DNA from: Labia minor
Taxonomy: Eukaryota; Arthropoda; Insecta; Dermaptera; Spongiphoridae
DNA: 64,000 nucleotides
Direction of reading: 5' to 3'
Assembly (NCBI GenBank): GCA_963082975.1
Contig: OY720348.1
Span: forward strand, 57,635,461 to 57,699,460
The position numbers and the translations under genes were made by a program. The notes below the pieces were generated by a model. It ran no database searches. It was not told the DNA's origin and saw nothing but the letters and a program-made list of their open reading frames with translations. Below, piece after piece: positions 24,086-35,640 of this stretch (positions are counted from its first letter, which is position 1; every line of letters begins with the position of its first letter).

Positions 24086-26450
24086 TTATTATTAGTTTTA
24101 TGAAATGACCCATATTTATTAAATGTTTTTTAACTGTTAATTCAAAATAGGTTTAAACTTTTTATATATAGATAAGAGAAGAAGGCACATTATTATTCCT
24201 TAAATAATTATTAATTTCAATATCCTAAAATCATTACTTAATTAATTAAGAAAGGCTATCCACCCCAAAACAAATGTAAAAGATCTATCTATCTATATGG
24301 ATCTGGCGGTAAATTTTTTATTTTGTTTTTTGTCAACATTCTCTTTTGTAAAGCCCCTTTCCTATTCATATAGATTTTTTAAAGTGGTGAGTTGAGGCCC
24401 TCGGGGGATACTCACCCGAGTATCACAAACAAACTAATAAATTGATAAAAACAAAAGTATAAATAGAAATATATGTATATCAAACCTTTTTCAATTTTTC
24501 TCTAGTGTATAAATATTTTAACAATCTAAAACTACCGTTTTTAGAATCAAAACCATTACCTCTAAAAAAAGTTTCAATAATTACTAGAAAGTGATTTCAT
24601 AATTTTGTATAATTGCCTAATTGTTATTATTTCATTAGAATTATTCTAATATATATAATTAAATTAAATTTAATTTTTATATACATATAGCTTTATTAAC
24701 AATTTATATTTAATAATTATAATAAAAAATAATAAGAAAGTGAATGAAATAAATCTTAGGTGGTGGAAGACATCCAAGTCTTTTTCTAAAGTTCGTATTT
24801 AAATTTGCATCCTCCTCCCTCCCCCAAGATAACAGTGTCTATGTATTAACCTCTGACATTCCATTCGCTTCTTTTTTAATTAAACGCTTATTTTTTAATT
24901 AACCTTCGTAATTTAATTTTCCTTCCAAGTTTCATTTAAAGAATTAGTCCTATTTCTTACTTGGACAGTGCTCATTAATCTATAGAAAAGAATTCCAAGT
25001 GGCTGGTAATGATAAGAGACCAAGTTCCTATAATGATGATGATTATTTGCACTTAATCAGGAACAATGGGAGAACATTAAAGAAATATCATGAAAGCTTC
25101 CTCCCCCATCCATTTCTCTGAATAGAATTTCATACTTGTTTGTCTAATCAAAATGAAAACTAGACGAAAATCACTTAATTCTGCATTAAATTTGTTAACC
25201 AAAATGAATATATAAATATAGCTATAGATATAGAAAAAGATATATATATATATATATATATCTGTGATGGTACAGTATAAAAAAGTTCTTAGTCAATCCA
25301 TTTGATATCATTTCCCAAAACCCTCATCTCTATCTTTATAATGTCAGTTAATGGCATCCTTGAATTACATAATAGTGATTCCCAACTGATTCTCATATAA
25401 ATAAACTTGGCCAATACTATAAATGACTATAACTATAAAACTAGTTTGTCATGGCCATGCCTAAGATATATGACAGGCATCACCTGATTATAAAACCAAA
25501 TGAATATTTTTGGTAGTCCCCATAAGACTTTTTTTTTAATCGAAATATATTAAAGTGTAAAAAAATATTATCTATTAAACAAGATTAGAAAACCATTAAT
25601 AAAAAAATCGAATTATGGTATACAAATTAACGAAAAAGAAAAATTAAGTAAGCGATTAAATGTAAAGTGAGCTTGTAAGATCGAGCGGAAAGGGAAAGTA
25701 TGGTTGGTGGAGGGGGGGGGCAAGATAAAAAAAAAACTACACGGGAAAATTACTTTTTTAATGACTTGAAACGAGGAAATCTGTCGAAAAACTTAACGTA
25801 TATTGGAAGTCAATCGGGATTACAATACCTTTACTCTCAAAAAACTTAGTAAAGTAAAAAAATATATAGATGTATAAATTTCAATCTTTGATGATTATTT
25901 TCTTAATATTATTTAAATTCAAGTTTTGTGGATATATGCCATGGTACATAATTAAAATACACCCAAATTTTATTAATATTTGATAAAAAAATTATATTAT
26001 TCTTTTCCAATTAATATTTTTAATAAGATAAATCAGTTTTTTAAACAATATTAATAAATGATTATATTTCATATTTCGGTTAATAAACTTCATAATGATT
26101 TCAAATTATATATCTATAAAAATCTATTAATGGTTTGTCCATTAAATCTAAAATTTGCAATTTCTATACATTGAATCTTTATTTTATTAGTATTTAGTGT
26201 TAAAAATCCTATAAAAGATATATCTCCTGGAATATTAGTTGTCAATAAACGCCTCAATTACATATTTCGATTTTGAAATCTCCCATAAATGAACAATGTT
26301 TACCTTAGGGAAATTATTTACTTTCCTATATATACATAATAAATATTTTATATACATTTTTATTGGTTGGATTTAGATAATTATAGAATTTTTGAAATTC
26401 CTTTAATACTTAGAAATAAAAACCTAAGACTAATTTCATTCTCAATATTA
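24086..26450. other. AT-rich DNA, no gene seen
   Basis: (AT)n at about 25238-25261 and a G(9) run near 25712. No recognised repeat or exon. Confidence 0.4.
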
Positions 26451-26458
26451 ATTTTGTT

Positions 26459-26939
26459 GATAATTGTTTACAAAACGGAAAGCTGGATTTGGATGAAACT
26501 TTGCCAGTGGATTCCTTTTTAATTTCAAAGAAACTTTCCTTATATAACATTTCTCGGTCTCTTCTAATTGACGATATAAAAATTATTACAATTTGCAAAA
26601 AACTTTGCTACAGCAATTTTCTGTTTTTTATTTCAGTTCGGTTTGGATATATGAAAATTAAAAAAATAATTAATAAAATAACTTTTCTATATTCAAACCG
26701 AACCTAAAAAAAGTGAATAAGTGAATAATTAGTGAATTAGTCAATAAAACATTACTTAATGGCTGCATATTTCGACGTTCATAACCAGCTAATTTGTAAA
26801 ACAAACAAATTTTTTATATCGTAAACTAGAAGAGACCGAGAAATATTGCATAACGAAAGTTTCTTTGAAATTAAAAATGGAATCCACTGGAAAATTTTCA
26901 TCAAAATCCCTGAAGCTTCCCGTTTTGTAAACAATTACC
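26459..26939. mobile_element. Family A element with perfect 8-bp target duplication
   Basis: A 481-base element, left tip GATAATTGTTTACAAAACGG (first base pair decayed from GGTAATT), right tip CCGTTTTGTAAACAATTACC, flanked by identical attttgtt at 26451-26458 and 26940-26947. Arms of about 200 bases are inverted copies. The centre contains GTTCGGTTTGGATAT and its inverse. The 77-codon ORFs inside are by-products of the palindrome. Confidence 0.92.
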
Positions 26940-27241
26940 ATTTTGTTTTATTTCACAATTACACTATGAAAGTTTGATTTATTTGTTTAATATATAAGAA
27001 ATTATTCTCTAAATTTTTTATTAATTAAAATGTAAACTATATAATAAATATATATTAAATTATCTACCATTTTCTGTCACGAATGGCAAGAATTTGTGTA
27101 AAATCGATTGATAGGGAGCCTAATTCGTTTCCTAAAAGAATCATCAAGGGCTTCGGGGTAGGGGGTTAAATTCAATTCTAAATAATGAAAGCATTAAACA
27201 TTTTATTCTAATCTAACGTTTCCCTTTTCTGGCAAGGCATG

Positions 27242-27247
27242 TTTATT
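27242..27247 (-). terminator. Polyadenylation signal AATAAA of the antisense gene
   Basis: The + strand reads tttatt, so AATAAA on the - strand, 59 bases after the TGA of exon 4, a normal distance for a short 3' UTR. AATAAA is common in AT-rich DNA, but here the surrounding sequence (27205-27300) is comparatively GC-rich. Confidence 0.5.
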
Positions 27248-27306
27248 GACTATCAAGTAGGAACAGTTCTTCTATTACCATACCAATGTACTATGGGGGA
27301 GGGGGA

Positions 27307-27353
27307 TCAAGAGGGATTACAATGGAGCTCTTCCTCGCTCGGTAATGTTCCAC
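27307..27353 (-). CDS. Unknown antisense gene, terminal exon 4 (residues 181-195 and stop)
   Basis: Proposed last coding exon, 47 bases. On the - strand a pyrimidine-rich acceptor (attcgttgttctttag) precedes GT, which completes the serine codon left by exon 3, then GTLPSEEELHCNPS and TGA at 27307-27309. The phase fits exactly. The intron from exon 3 is 644 bases. An AATAAA lies 59 bases past the stop. Together these give a complete protein of 195 residues (99+37+44+1+14), with a glutamate-rich C-terminus and an eighth cysteine at 192. The exon is very short, so its identity rests on phase, acceptor quality and the polyadenylation signal, not on homology. The alternative is that exon 3 ends the gene by intron retention, or that the true terminal exon lies elsewhere. 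Confidence 0.6.
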
Positions 27354-27997
27354 CTAAAGAACAACGAATAAAATTACAACAACTCGTATCCCTCAATAGA
27401 ATTACTTCGCAGAACTTTATCTCATTCATTGACATAAATAAAGGAACAGAAAAAGGGAGATTCTTAACATAGTCCAAAATACTATTTTTCATATGCATCG
27501 ATAAATTCAATTAAGTTTTTTTTTTTTATTATTATTTTTAATATTATTAATATAAAAATTTTAAAGAAATAAAAAAAAAAAAATTTAAAAATATAAATTC
27601 ATAAGCAATATATTTGAAAAGGGTTTTAAATTAAATAAATTAATTTAAATTGTAAATAATATTATTAAAAAGTGAATATTAAAAAAAAAAAAAAAAGTTT
27701 TAACACAAAAGATCAAACTTGGGTTCTCGAAAGATATTTTTTTACAAAAAAGAATCAAGAGTTGCACTTTAAAAGATAAAAGTACTTTTCAATGACGATG
27801 TGCTATCGAAAAATGCTGAATCAGAAAAATTGAAAATATTCCAAAAGAAAATGTATCATTATATTTGCAATATCAAGTGGTAAAATTCAACGTGCACGTT
27901 CCGACAAATACTATCAAGTAGATTAGAACATGAACAAACAGAAATACAACAAACAAAACAAGATAGTCGTGTGAAATGAATAAAAGGTTTTACTTAC

Positions 27998-28130
27998 TGT
28001 CGGATGCCAGCTCGAAAGAGTCATTCACTGGTATATACGGAGTACGATAAATATTGCGTGGATAGATTTTCGGGACAAATCGCGAAGGACGGCATCGCAT
28101 ATCGCAGACAAGATCATGGTTGGTTGCAAA
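27998..28130 (-). CDS. Unknown antisense gene, exon 3 (residues 137-180)
   Basis: Third exon of the - strand gene: acceptor ttttcttttcag, then 133 bases (44 codons plus one base), then a strong donor A|gtaagtaaaa. It encodes FATNHDLVCDMRCRPSRFVP followed by KIYPRNIYRTPYIPVNDSFE and LASD. Cysteines 145 and 149 lie in CDMRCRP, echoing CDCRP of exon 2. The middle is basic and tyrosine/proline-rich. The leftover A is completed by GT of exon 4 to make serine 181. If the donor is not used, translation would read S-K-stop at 27990, a possible short isoform of 182 residues. The exon lies in what is probably a very long Shal intron or upstream region. No domain is recognised. Confidence 0.8.
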
Positions 28131-28238
28131 CTGAAAAGAAAATGGACATATAAAAAAATGGCTTTTTTTAAACATTGTCTGTACTATATTATATATCAAT
28201 TAATATTATTTCTAGTAATTCAGACGCTTAATATAATA

Positions 28239-28596
28239 CAGTGAACGCTCTATTTATGCAACTTCTCTAAAAGCAACCTCTATACAAGCAACTTTTTTCA
28301 TTTCAACTGTTCTGTATAAGCAACTTAATTTTTTAAAGCTACATATTTGCTGTTCACAACAAAATAACCTTAAATTGTAAAAAATTATGTTGTTGGAATT
28401 TGTTTGTGTTTTGTGCTGCCAGTATTGATTATTATGTTAATTAGAATAGTTATTTATATTTATTCTGACACAGGTTAGTCATTAGAAGAAATAAGGAAAA
28501 ATATTTTGCTACGGTTAGTATTTTTACACTCCTATAAGCAACTTTTCCCAAACTTATTGAAATTGGTTCAAATTAGTTGCTTATATAGAGTTCACT
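28239..28596. mobile_element. Family C (pogo-like) MITE
   Basis: Starts CAGTGAACGCTCTATTTATG after TA and ends GCTTATATAGAGTTCACT (the G of the tip has changed). It has full-length family internal blocks. It lies 110 bases from exon 3 of the antisense gene, in intron 2. Confidence 0.82.
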
Positions 28597-30297
28597 CTAT
28601 ATATATATATAGTTGAATTTTAATTTCTAATAATTAATCAATCAAACATAATTTTAAGTAGTGGTTGATATATTTCGATCAATTGAGTAGATTTGATTAA
28701 AAAGAGAAATTAAAAATTTCTGAACTAACTTTTTTAAAAAGTAAAATAAGAACATTTTATTTATTTATTTTACAATTCCACCTTATGCTCTTCTTGGTAT
28801 GGTAAAATTTACCAGGCTATTTGAGTACTGTTAAGTTAAATATATCGCTACAACAATGATACAATTTTTTGGGCCCTTGAAAGAAATATGTTGGTATTAA
28901 GTGAATAGTTCATTAAATATTGAAGGATGAATAAAAGTTATTTTTTTTTTGTCCTGGATCCGCCAAAAAATGTCTAACTTTCGTTTGGCCCTTAGATAAA
29001 ATAAGTTGATCACCACTTTTTAAAAGTTATTTAAGTTGTAGTATCAAATAAATAAAAGAGTTTTGTTAGTAAAAAAAAAAAAAAAAAAAAAAAAAAATAA
29101 GAATTATTGAATTGCAATTTTTCAGTAATATATAAAATTAATTATTATTTATAATTATTATGTCTGTTTATACAAATTTTATTTTAATAGATTTAATTAT
29201 ATAAAATTAATTAAATATTAATAATTTATAAAAGATTTTGTATAATAGGATAGTTGGTATAAATATAATATATTTATATAATAAAAACAAACAAATAAAT
29301 AATAATATAATAGTGAGAATAGATTAGATGGAAATAAAAATTGAAATAAAATGTGTCACGATTCAACATTTCAATTCATTCTGTACCTTATTAAAATGAA
29401 CCAAACCAGACCAAGAGAATGATGTTTAAGAAATTCTATTTTAACTAAAATTTATTTTTACAACTCTAATGAAATAAAATACATGGAAAATCAAAAATTT
29501 GTTTTTTTTTTGCCTGGGGTTAGCGTAAATGTGGAGTTTGATAAAAATAAATATAAATAAATGCTCCATATACCTTTAATACATTTTATTTACAATGTTT
29601 TTTACTTCTTTTCACCTTTCCTGAATGCCTATTTGCCCTCTTTTCCTACTCGCACCACCTTTCACATTTCTTCAGCCTACAACTTATATCAATACTTGAT
29701 AAAAGAAGTTTAATTATTCCCATATAATTTACTTAACTTTTTTTGTAATTATACATAGTACAGAGTTAAAATTACTCTTTTTACGACTATTTTAATGTCC
29801 CTACGAGATATTAATATATATCCAGATTTTAAGACAATAAAAAATGGATAAAAAAGAATGAAAGAAGGTTTTTATGTTGACTGAATAATAGATATTAATA
29901 ATAATAAAGTAAAAAGGGGTGTTATTTTCGATAGAAGTCCTTTATGCAAAAGCTCATTAGTATCAATCCTCGAAACGCGGGATTATTTCTTTGACCTGAC
30001 CTTTAAGAGAGAAAAAAAAACCTATAAATTTAACTCAAGCGATAAAAATTGATCTTATATAGTTAGATATTAAGCCGGTGGTAACAAAGATATATTTTTT
30101 GCAATTTATTCTCTAACAAGCGTAGTGAAATCAGAAATCAAGAAAAAACGTAGAGCAAAAAACCCTGACCAATCAATGCAATGGTCAAACTACGTGCTCG
30201 GGATTTTTTATTAAATTATTACATTTGTTTTTATTTTTTAGAATTTTTCATTATATTTTATTTTATATTATTTTTTTTTATATATTTTATTGATATT
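28597..30297. other. AT-rich intronic DNA; A(28) tract
   Basis: A run of about 28 A residues at 29071-29097, preceded by AATAAATAAAAG, could be a retroposon tail, but no body is recognised. The rest is featureless. Confidence 0.4.
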
Positions 30298-30535
30298 CTG
30301 ACTGGATAACGTATCTATGTGGCTCTACTGAACTCGAAAGTTCTTTTGGCCGCATTCCTCCAAATCCTGAGGTACATCCATTCAACTCCCATTTTCTCCC
30401 ATCTGTCTCATGTGCCTTCTTACTTCATCCACTCACCACGTCCTTGGTCTTCCAACCCGACGTTTCTCAATCGGCCTCCCCACTAATATATTTTTCGCCA
30501 TTCTTTCCTCTCCCATTCTAGCCTAACATATATAA
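30298..30535 (-). pseudogene. LINE reverse-transcriptase C-terminal relic with 3' tail
   Basis: On the - strand one frame reads ERMAKNILVGRPIEKRRVGR then PRTW-stop-VDEVRRHMRQMGENGS-stop. The K/R-R-x-GRPR-x-W-x-DEV block is typical of the region after the reverse transcriptase in many non-LTR retrotransposons. Two in-frame stops show it is dead. It is followed by GGCCAAAAGAACTTTCGAGT and TCAGTAGAGCCACATAG. The tail motif AAGAACTTTCGAGTTCAGTA recurs in the SINE copies. Confidence 0.75.
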
Positions 30536-30837
30536 GTTATGTAAACTAAAATCAATTTATGAGATTAACTAGATTCCTTTTCAAATTATGTAATTTTGGA
30601 AATTTTAAAAAAAAAAATATTAAAAATATATTTGACAAATTCTAATTTTAATTTGGTTAAATCTTCTATCTATTTCTCTCGATAGCATTAATAAACTGAA
30701 ATTTCCATCAGCAACCATATTTCCCCACCAAGCGCTATCCTTTACTTTACCGTGTGTGGTGTGTCTTCCTTAAAAAAAACCTCGAACTTTTTAACATCCT
30801 ACGCAAGGACAAACCCTATCAAGTCGGTTATATTAAT

Positions 30838-31050
30838 GAGGTGTCCTATGATCAGTAGAACGGGTCCTATCAACGTTTACCTTGATTTTCTTAATCGGAG
30901 GCGCTATCAAGTACTTTTCCCAATGTTGATCCCCGGAGGCTGCGTTGACGCCGTCCCATAGACCCCAGCTAAAGAAATTTCCTTCCCTTGACTTGAACTC
31001 GAGACCACGAGAATGTGAGCTAGCTACGCTGTCCCCTACCCTGTGTCGCC
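30838..31050 (-). repeat. tRNA-derived SINE (family D), longest body
   Basis: Read on the - strand: head GGCGACACAGGGTAGGGGAC, box-like AGCGTAGCTAGCTC, B-box-like CGAGTTCAAGTC, then GGGGTCTATGGGACGGCGTC, GGGATCAACATTGGGAAAAG and GGACCCGTTCTACTGATCAT. It matches 46133-46330 over its length. The 69-codon ORF in it (30752-30961 on +) is spurious. Confidence 0.75.
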
Positions 31051-31897
31051 TTTTTATCCCTCTTATCTATCAGTAAAAAAATCATAAGTGTCGATTGGAT
31101 AGCGGAAATAAATTAAAGTATGTTTTTAGCAAGAAAAAACAATTTGACCAAAATTGCTATATTTTCTCTGAACTAACGACCAACTAAATTATTTTATATC
31201 CATCTATATAGCTAGAAGGTTTATAAAAAAATAGAATGTAAATAAAAAAAAATAATATATATGTAATATTATTTTATTGTAGAATATTTTTGTTTCACGA
31301 AAAGCTCTTTGAATTAATTAGTTTTTGCAAAATAAAGGTAAACAACATTCAATATAGAAAATGAAATTGATATTCCAAATTTATCCATTGGAGAGGTATT
31401 TTCTTTATTAAATAAAAGGAATAAACATATATTCTAATATTTATATTTTATTAGTTAATTATAATTTTGTGTGAAAGCATTTTCTTTTCTCTCCTATCAT
31501 TTCAACAAACCGCATTTCGTTTGATAAATTCCAGATTTTATAGTAGTGAAAAGTTTAAATTGTATGAGAGATCTTGATAAGTTTATAACAAAACGTTTTT
31601 TAATATATAATAGGAATAGAACAAATTGCATTTTTGTTGATGTGTTTGGAAGATTGGAGCCTTAAGATGACAGTATAAATTACTATAGTCTTAATGACCT
31701 TAATAAATCACGCATTTTCTTTCAAAAAAAAGAAAAATATTATTTTAAAAAAGAATAGAAGATTTATTGGATCAAAAATCTAATCATTTTGTGAGTAATT
31801 TATAGTTTGGAATGTGTGTGTGGTGACTTCATTGGAGATTCAAGATGGAAATGTAAAAATTTTTTTCGTCATATATATATATATATATATATATATG

Positions 31898-32404
31898 TCG
31901 TAAGCAACTGGCAATTTTAGGAAAATAGCATTTACATAGGATAAAGCCATTTGTCTGGCCAACTATTATTTCATTTCAATTTGACTAGGAAAATAGTATT
32001 TCTTTAGATAAAAGCTATTTGGCTAAATCTTTGTTGGGCAAATAGCTTTAAGCATAATAATTTCATCACACTTAACATTTTTCCTTCATTCAATAAGAAT
32101 TTATTTTATTTAATAAATTGAATATTGATTGATGAAAGAAATTAATTAATAATTTTAACTTTATTATCTGAGAGGATTTTAACCAAAAAGTTTTACAATA
32201 TTTTATAGATTTATCTAAAACTTGTTATTATCTAAGACTTGCTGCTGAAATTAGATAAATATACAATAAAGAACAAAAAAATTTTTTAATAATTTTGTAA
32301 TTGGCTATTAGAATAGTTAAAGCTATTTGCCCAACAAAGATTTAGCCAATTAGCTTTTGCCTAGACAAATGCTATTTTCCTAAAATTTCCATTTACCTAC
32401 GACA
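31898..32404. mobile_element. Family E foldback element with GTCGTA ends
   Basis: Left end GTCGTAAGCAACTGGCAATT, right end AATTTCCATTTACCTACGAC. Just inside both is TTTTAGGAAAATAGCATTT or its inverse. A deeper pair, GGCTAAATCTTTGTTGGGCA (about 32013) and its inverse (about 32332), confirms arms of over 100 bases. It is inserted in an (AT)n tract, so a target duplication cannot be judged. Confidence 0.8.
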
Positions 32405-33140
32405 GGGATGGCGAACCTTTTTCAATGTTCGTGCCACAAAATTATAAAAAACTTTTTGAAAATTATCATGATTTTTTTCTCCTCCACCTGTATCCTTTTT
32501 AGCTTGAATATATAATCGAATATTTTTGTATAAATTCTAACTACCATGTAGAGAAGTGTTATAATTTTAAATATTAAACTTTATACTAAAAAAATAAAAT
32601 GATTATTAAAAAATTTGGAATTTATTTGTGATAAAAATATCTTTCCTAAAAATTGTCTATTATTTTTTTTTATTTTTATTGTATGGAAATTATTTAATTG
32701 ATGTTAGTTTTTAGTTTTTAGTTGTAGATTATGTAGATAATGACCAAAAAAAAGCAAAATTTATATCTAATACCGTGAACCACTTGCATTTTCTTGTTTT
32801 GACAATGCTATATTAAATTCTAGAAAAAGATTGCGATCTTGGCACTATTCTCCAACCGTCCTTTGAGCAAAGTAAATCTTTCTTAAGCTCGATATAAATT
32901 TTAAAAAATTAATTTTTCTTTTTTTTTAATAATTATTGATAAAAAAATTACAGAATATATTAAAATAAGAGCATATAAGAATATTTCATCGCCCCAATCA
33001 ATTTTGAGTTTATAACTTCAAAATTTCCCAAACAAACAGGCAGATAAAATAAAATGACAGACATGAAAAATACAAAAGTCATATTTGGGTTCTACAGATC
33101 ACACATGAAGAGTGAAGATTTGTAAAATTTTACAAACAAT
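32405..33140. other. hAT-like left terminus at 32402, rest AT-rich
   Basis: CAGGGATGGCGAACCTTTTT from 32402 looks like a hAT MITE left end abutting family E. No matching right end was found. The remainder has no coding signal. Confidence 0.4.
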
Positions 33141-33207
33141 GCGATTTAGCCAAATAGCTTTTGCCTAGGCAAATGCTATTTTTCTGAAATTGCCATTTTC
33201 CTACGAC
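33141..33207. mobile_element. Second right arm of family E
   Basis: GATTTAGCCAAATAGCTTTT, GCCTAGGCAAATGCTATTTT and the end TTCCTACGAC repeat the right arm of 31898-32404, followed by atacatatata. Confidence 0.7.
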
Positions 33208-33741
33208 ATACATATATACTTTAGAAAATGGATAATGGAATAGTTAACTAGTTAGTTAGCTAGTTAAAATAGTTCTATAACTTTGAATTTATTCTTTATG
33301 CCATCGGTCATTATGATAAATATTTTTTTTAAATGTTCCTTTCAAATGGGATGAAAACGAAAGTATGTGTGGAGGGGGAGGGGGTGAAGTAAGAGAAGAT
33401 AACGAGTTGGAAAATGAATTTTACAAAATTCAAGGCATGATTCTCAATTTGGTACTCCATGTAGGTAGATGATATTTTCTCAAATGTTTTTTTCCAAGCC
33501 CCAGGAGAGCATTTTCGGTTGTGATTTGAAAAGAGCCGTTAGGTTACAGCACCATCCCTTCCGAGCAATCCGAGACCATTCCCAGTTCATTCATTCTATT
33601 GCCAACGAGATTTCACAAAACGAAGAAGAAATTATTAGAATAGAATATTTTTTTTTTACTAAACCAAATTTTTTCCAATCGAATCATATCAAGCTTTATG
33701 TTGTTTGTTCATTAACATAAAAAATAAAAGGACTATCAAAA
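33208..33741. other. Short unexplained GC-richer patch
   Basis: 33500-33640 is GC-richer and open on + (ORF 33469-33720, including FGCDLKRAVRLQHHPFRAIR). No splice sites are convincing and no family is recognised. It is probably a decayed repeat or non-coding sequence. Confidence 0.3.
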
Positions 33742-34165
33742 TTAAAAAATCGTTCACTCGACTATCTCGCAAATTTGAATTGGATTAATTAACATATATT
33801 ATATTTAAATTAAATTTAATTAATTAAATTATAAATAAAGTATAATTGAATTGAATTAATTAATTAATTAAAAAATTTAAATTCACAGTATAGTATTGTT
33901 ATTCAATTAAATTAATTAATTAACATATATAAAATTTAAATTTAAAACCTTTACCTTCATTTTTAAGTCAAAATTTAAAAAGTAAATTCTTTGTTGATGG
34001 CAACCAAAAAATTCTATATATAGCAGTTTTATACAATTTTTAATCATGCGAAAACTATCAAACATATATCTTTATTTTTACGGTCAGTTTAGAGAAATCA
34101 ACCTTAGTGAAAATGACTCAGGGTCCTTCAAAACTTATAAAAACATCAAAATCTCGACTTCGTGT
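33742..34165 (+). mobile_element. Family B element (+), part of an inverted pair
   Basis: Begins near CACTCGACTATCTCGCAAAT and runs through AT-rich sequence to TTTTTAATCATGCGAAAACT and AAAACATCAAAATCTCGACT. The middle block is deleted. Confidence 0.75.
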
Positions 34166-34728
34166 GTGTGTGTGTGTACGTAGATAAGACTACGCAAAAA
34201 CGGTTTGAGCTAGAATAATGAAATTTGGTACACGGGCATTAATCACAAATCGAAGTTTTCTATCAACTTTTGAGAAATGTAGCTCTTTCGGAAGAGGGTA
34301 ATTACCTACCACGTTTTCATTTTTACTATCCCGACGAAAATTCTCGATGTCGAGATTTTGATGTTTTTATACGTTTTGAAGGTTCCTGTATCATTTTTTT
34401 TCCTTTAAACTGACCGCAAAAATAAAGCTATATGTCTGATAGTTTTTCGCATGATTAAAAATTGTATAAAACTGCTATATATAGAATTTCAGCTTGATCG
34501 AATCTCTCTGCAGGTACCGGAATTAATTTCTTAACACGTTGACTGGTAATCACGCGCCAGCACGTGACGTGGTGTCATCAATAAAGAACCAAACACGCGC
34601 TGGTTTGATAAATATTACTTATTAATGTTAATTTATAATTTAATTAATTAAATTTAATTTAAATATAATATATGTTAATTAATCCAATTCAAATTTGCGA
34701 GATAGTCGAGTTGAAACACTCCAGATTT
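34166..34728 (-). mobile_element. Family B element (-), part of an inverted pair
   Basis: Immediately follows the + copy in opposite orientation: (GT)n, AAACGGTTTGAGCTAG, ...GTTGACTGGTAATCACGCGC, CAGCACGTGACGTGGTGTC, ending GCGAGATAGTCGAGTTGAAA then CACTCCAG and a T run. In the end hairpin (GAGT-GTTTCA-ACTC on the - strand) the loop differs from other copies but the stem is kept. Confidence 0.78.
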
Positions 34729-35499
34729 TTTTTTTTTTTTGTAATAAAATAAATTGACATTTTATAATTATTGTCATTGTGTGAAATTGAAGTTGAAGAT
34801 TAATTTTGTCCAAATAAAGGTGGATGATTATTTTTAGCATTATTTATTTTTGACCTGAATCAATTAAGCCCTCTCGATAGATATTGCTATAAATAAACAT
34901 GGCTTATAAATAAAAGCATAAAATCGGTGTAGGTCTAATTGTTTTGTTGTTTTTTTTTCGGCTGATTCTAAAGTGGCTTATAGGCCAAGGTGAATGGCGG
35001 TAGCCAAGCCAGCCGGGCCACCACCAGGCCTCCACATGGTTACCCTCTCTCATGGAGATACTTATCGACCGCTGTGCCCTGCTTTTTGCTCGGGGGGGGG
35101 GGGGAGAAGGAGGAGGAAGGGGTACACCCTGTATGTGTGCAGATACGCCCCATCTCACACCTAAATCCTAATTAAAAGAGGTTTTGAAATGGAGTTAATC
35201 GTCCGACATGGGTTACTAAAAAATTTACCATTCCATTATTTTCAATTTAAGTAGAATCAGGAAATCCATCCTGATTAACGAATTAAACATTCATTAGTTG
35301 CTTGAATATTTCAAGTTAGAAATCGATCGATGCAATTTTAAATGAATTGGAAATTGAATTGCATTTATTTAGTAAGTCATAGAGACGTAAGCATTTTGGA
35401 AAATTAGGATTTAATTTCACCCCAGGGATGCTCATTTAACACATGAAATTGGACTAGAGGTTCAACTTAAAACAAGTTTCCTTTTTTCATTTTTTATTA

Positions 35500-35530
<31 letters not shown>

Positions 35531-35640
35531 GAGTAAATTAAGTTTTTTAATGGGTGGACAGGGAAGCTTTAAAAATAAATCATTTTTCATTTTATTACGG
35601 TTAATGATAAAAGAGTGTATCGACTTCTCGTCGTCAATAT
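34729..35640. other. GC-rich island at 34970-35175, otherwise AT-rich
   Basis: The island includes GCGGTAGCCAAGCCAGCCGG, GGCCACCACCAGGCCTCCAC, a G(12) run at about 35091-35103 and GGGGTACACCCTG. Both strands have 60-84-codon ORFs, but they are low-complexity. It is not recognised as a snRNA, 5S RNA or exon. Poly-T of about 25 lies at 35501-35525. Confidence 0.35.

Noticed and set aside
30752..30961. ORF with ISRTGPINVYLDFLNRRRYQ, recurring at 46094-46297
   Set aside because: The repetition comes from the SINE, which lies on the opposite strand; not a protein family.
34904..35175. Proline-rich ORFs on both strands
   Set aside because: Product of the G/C homopolymer run; no recognisable protein.
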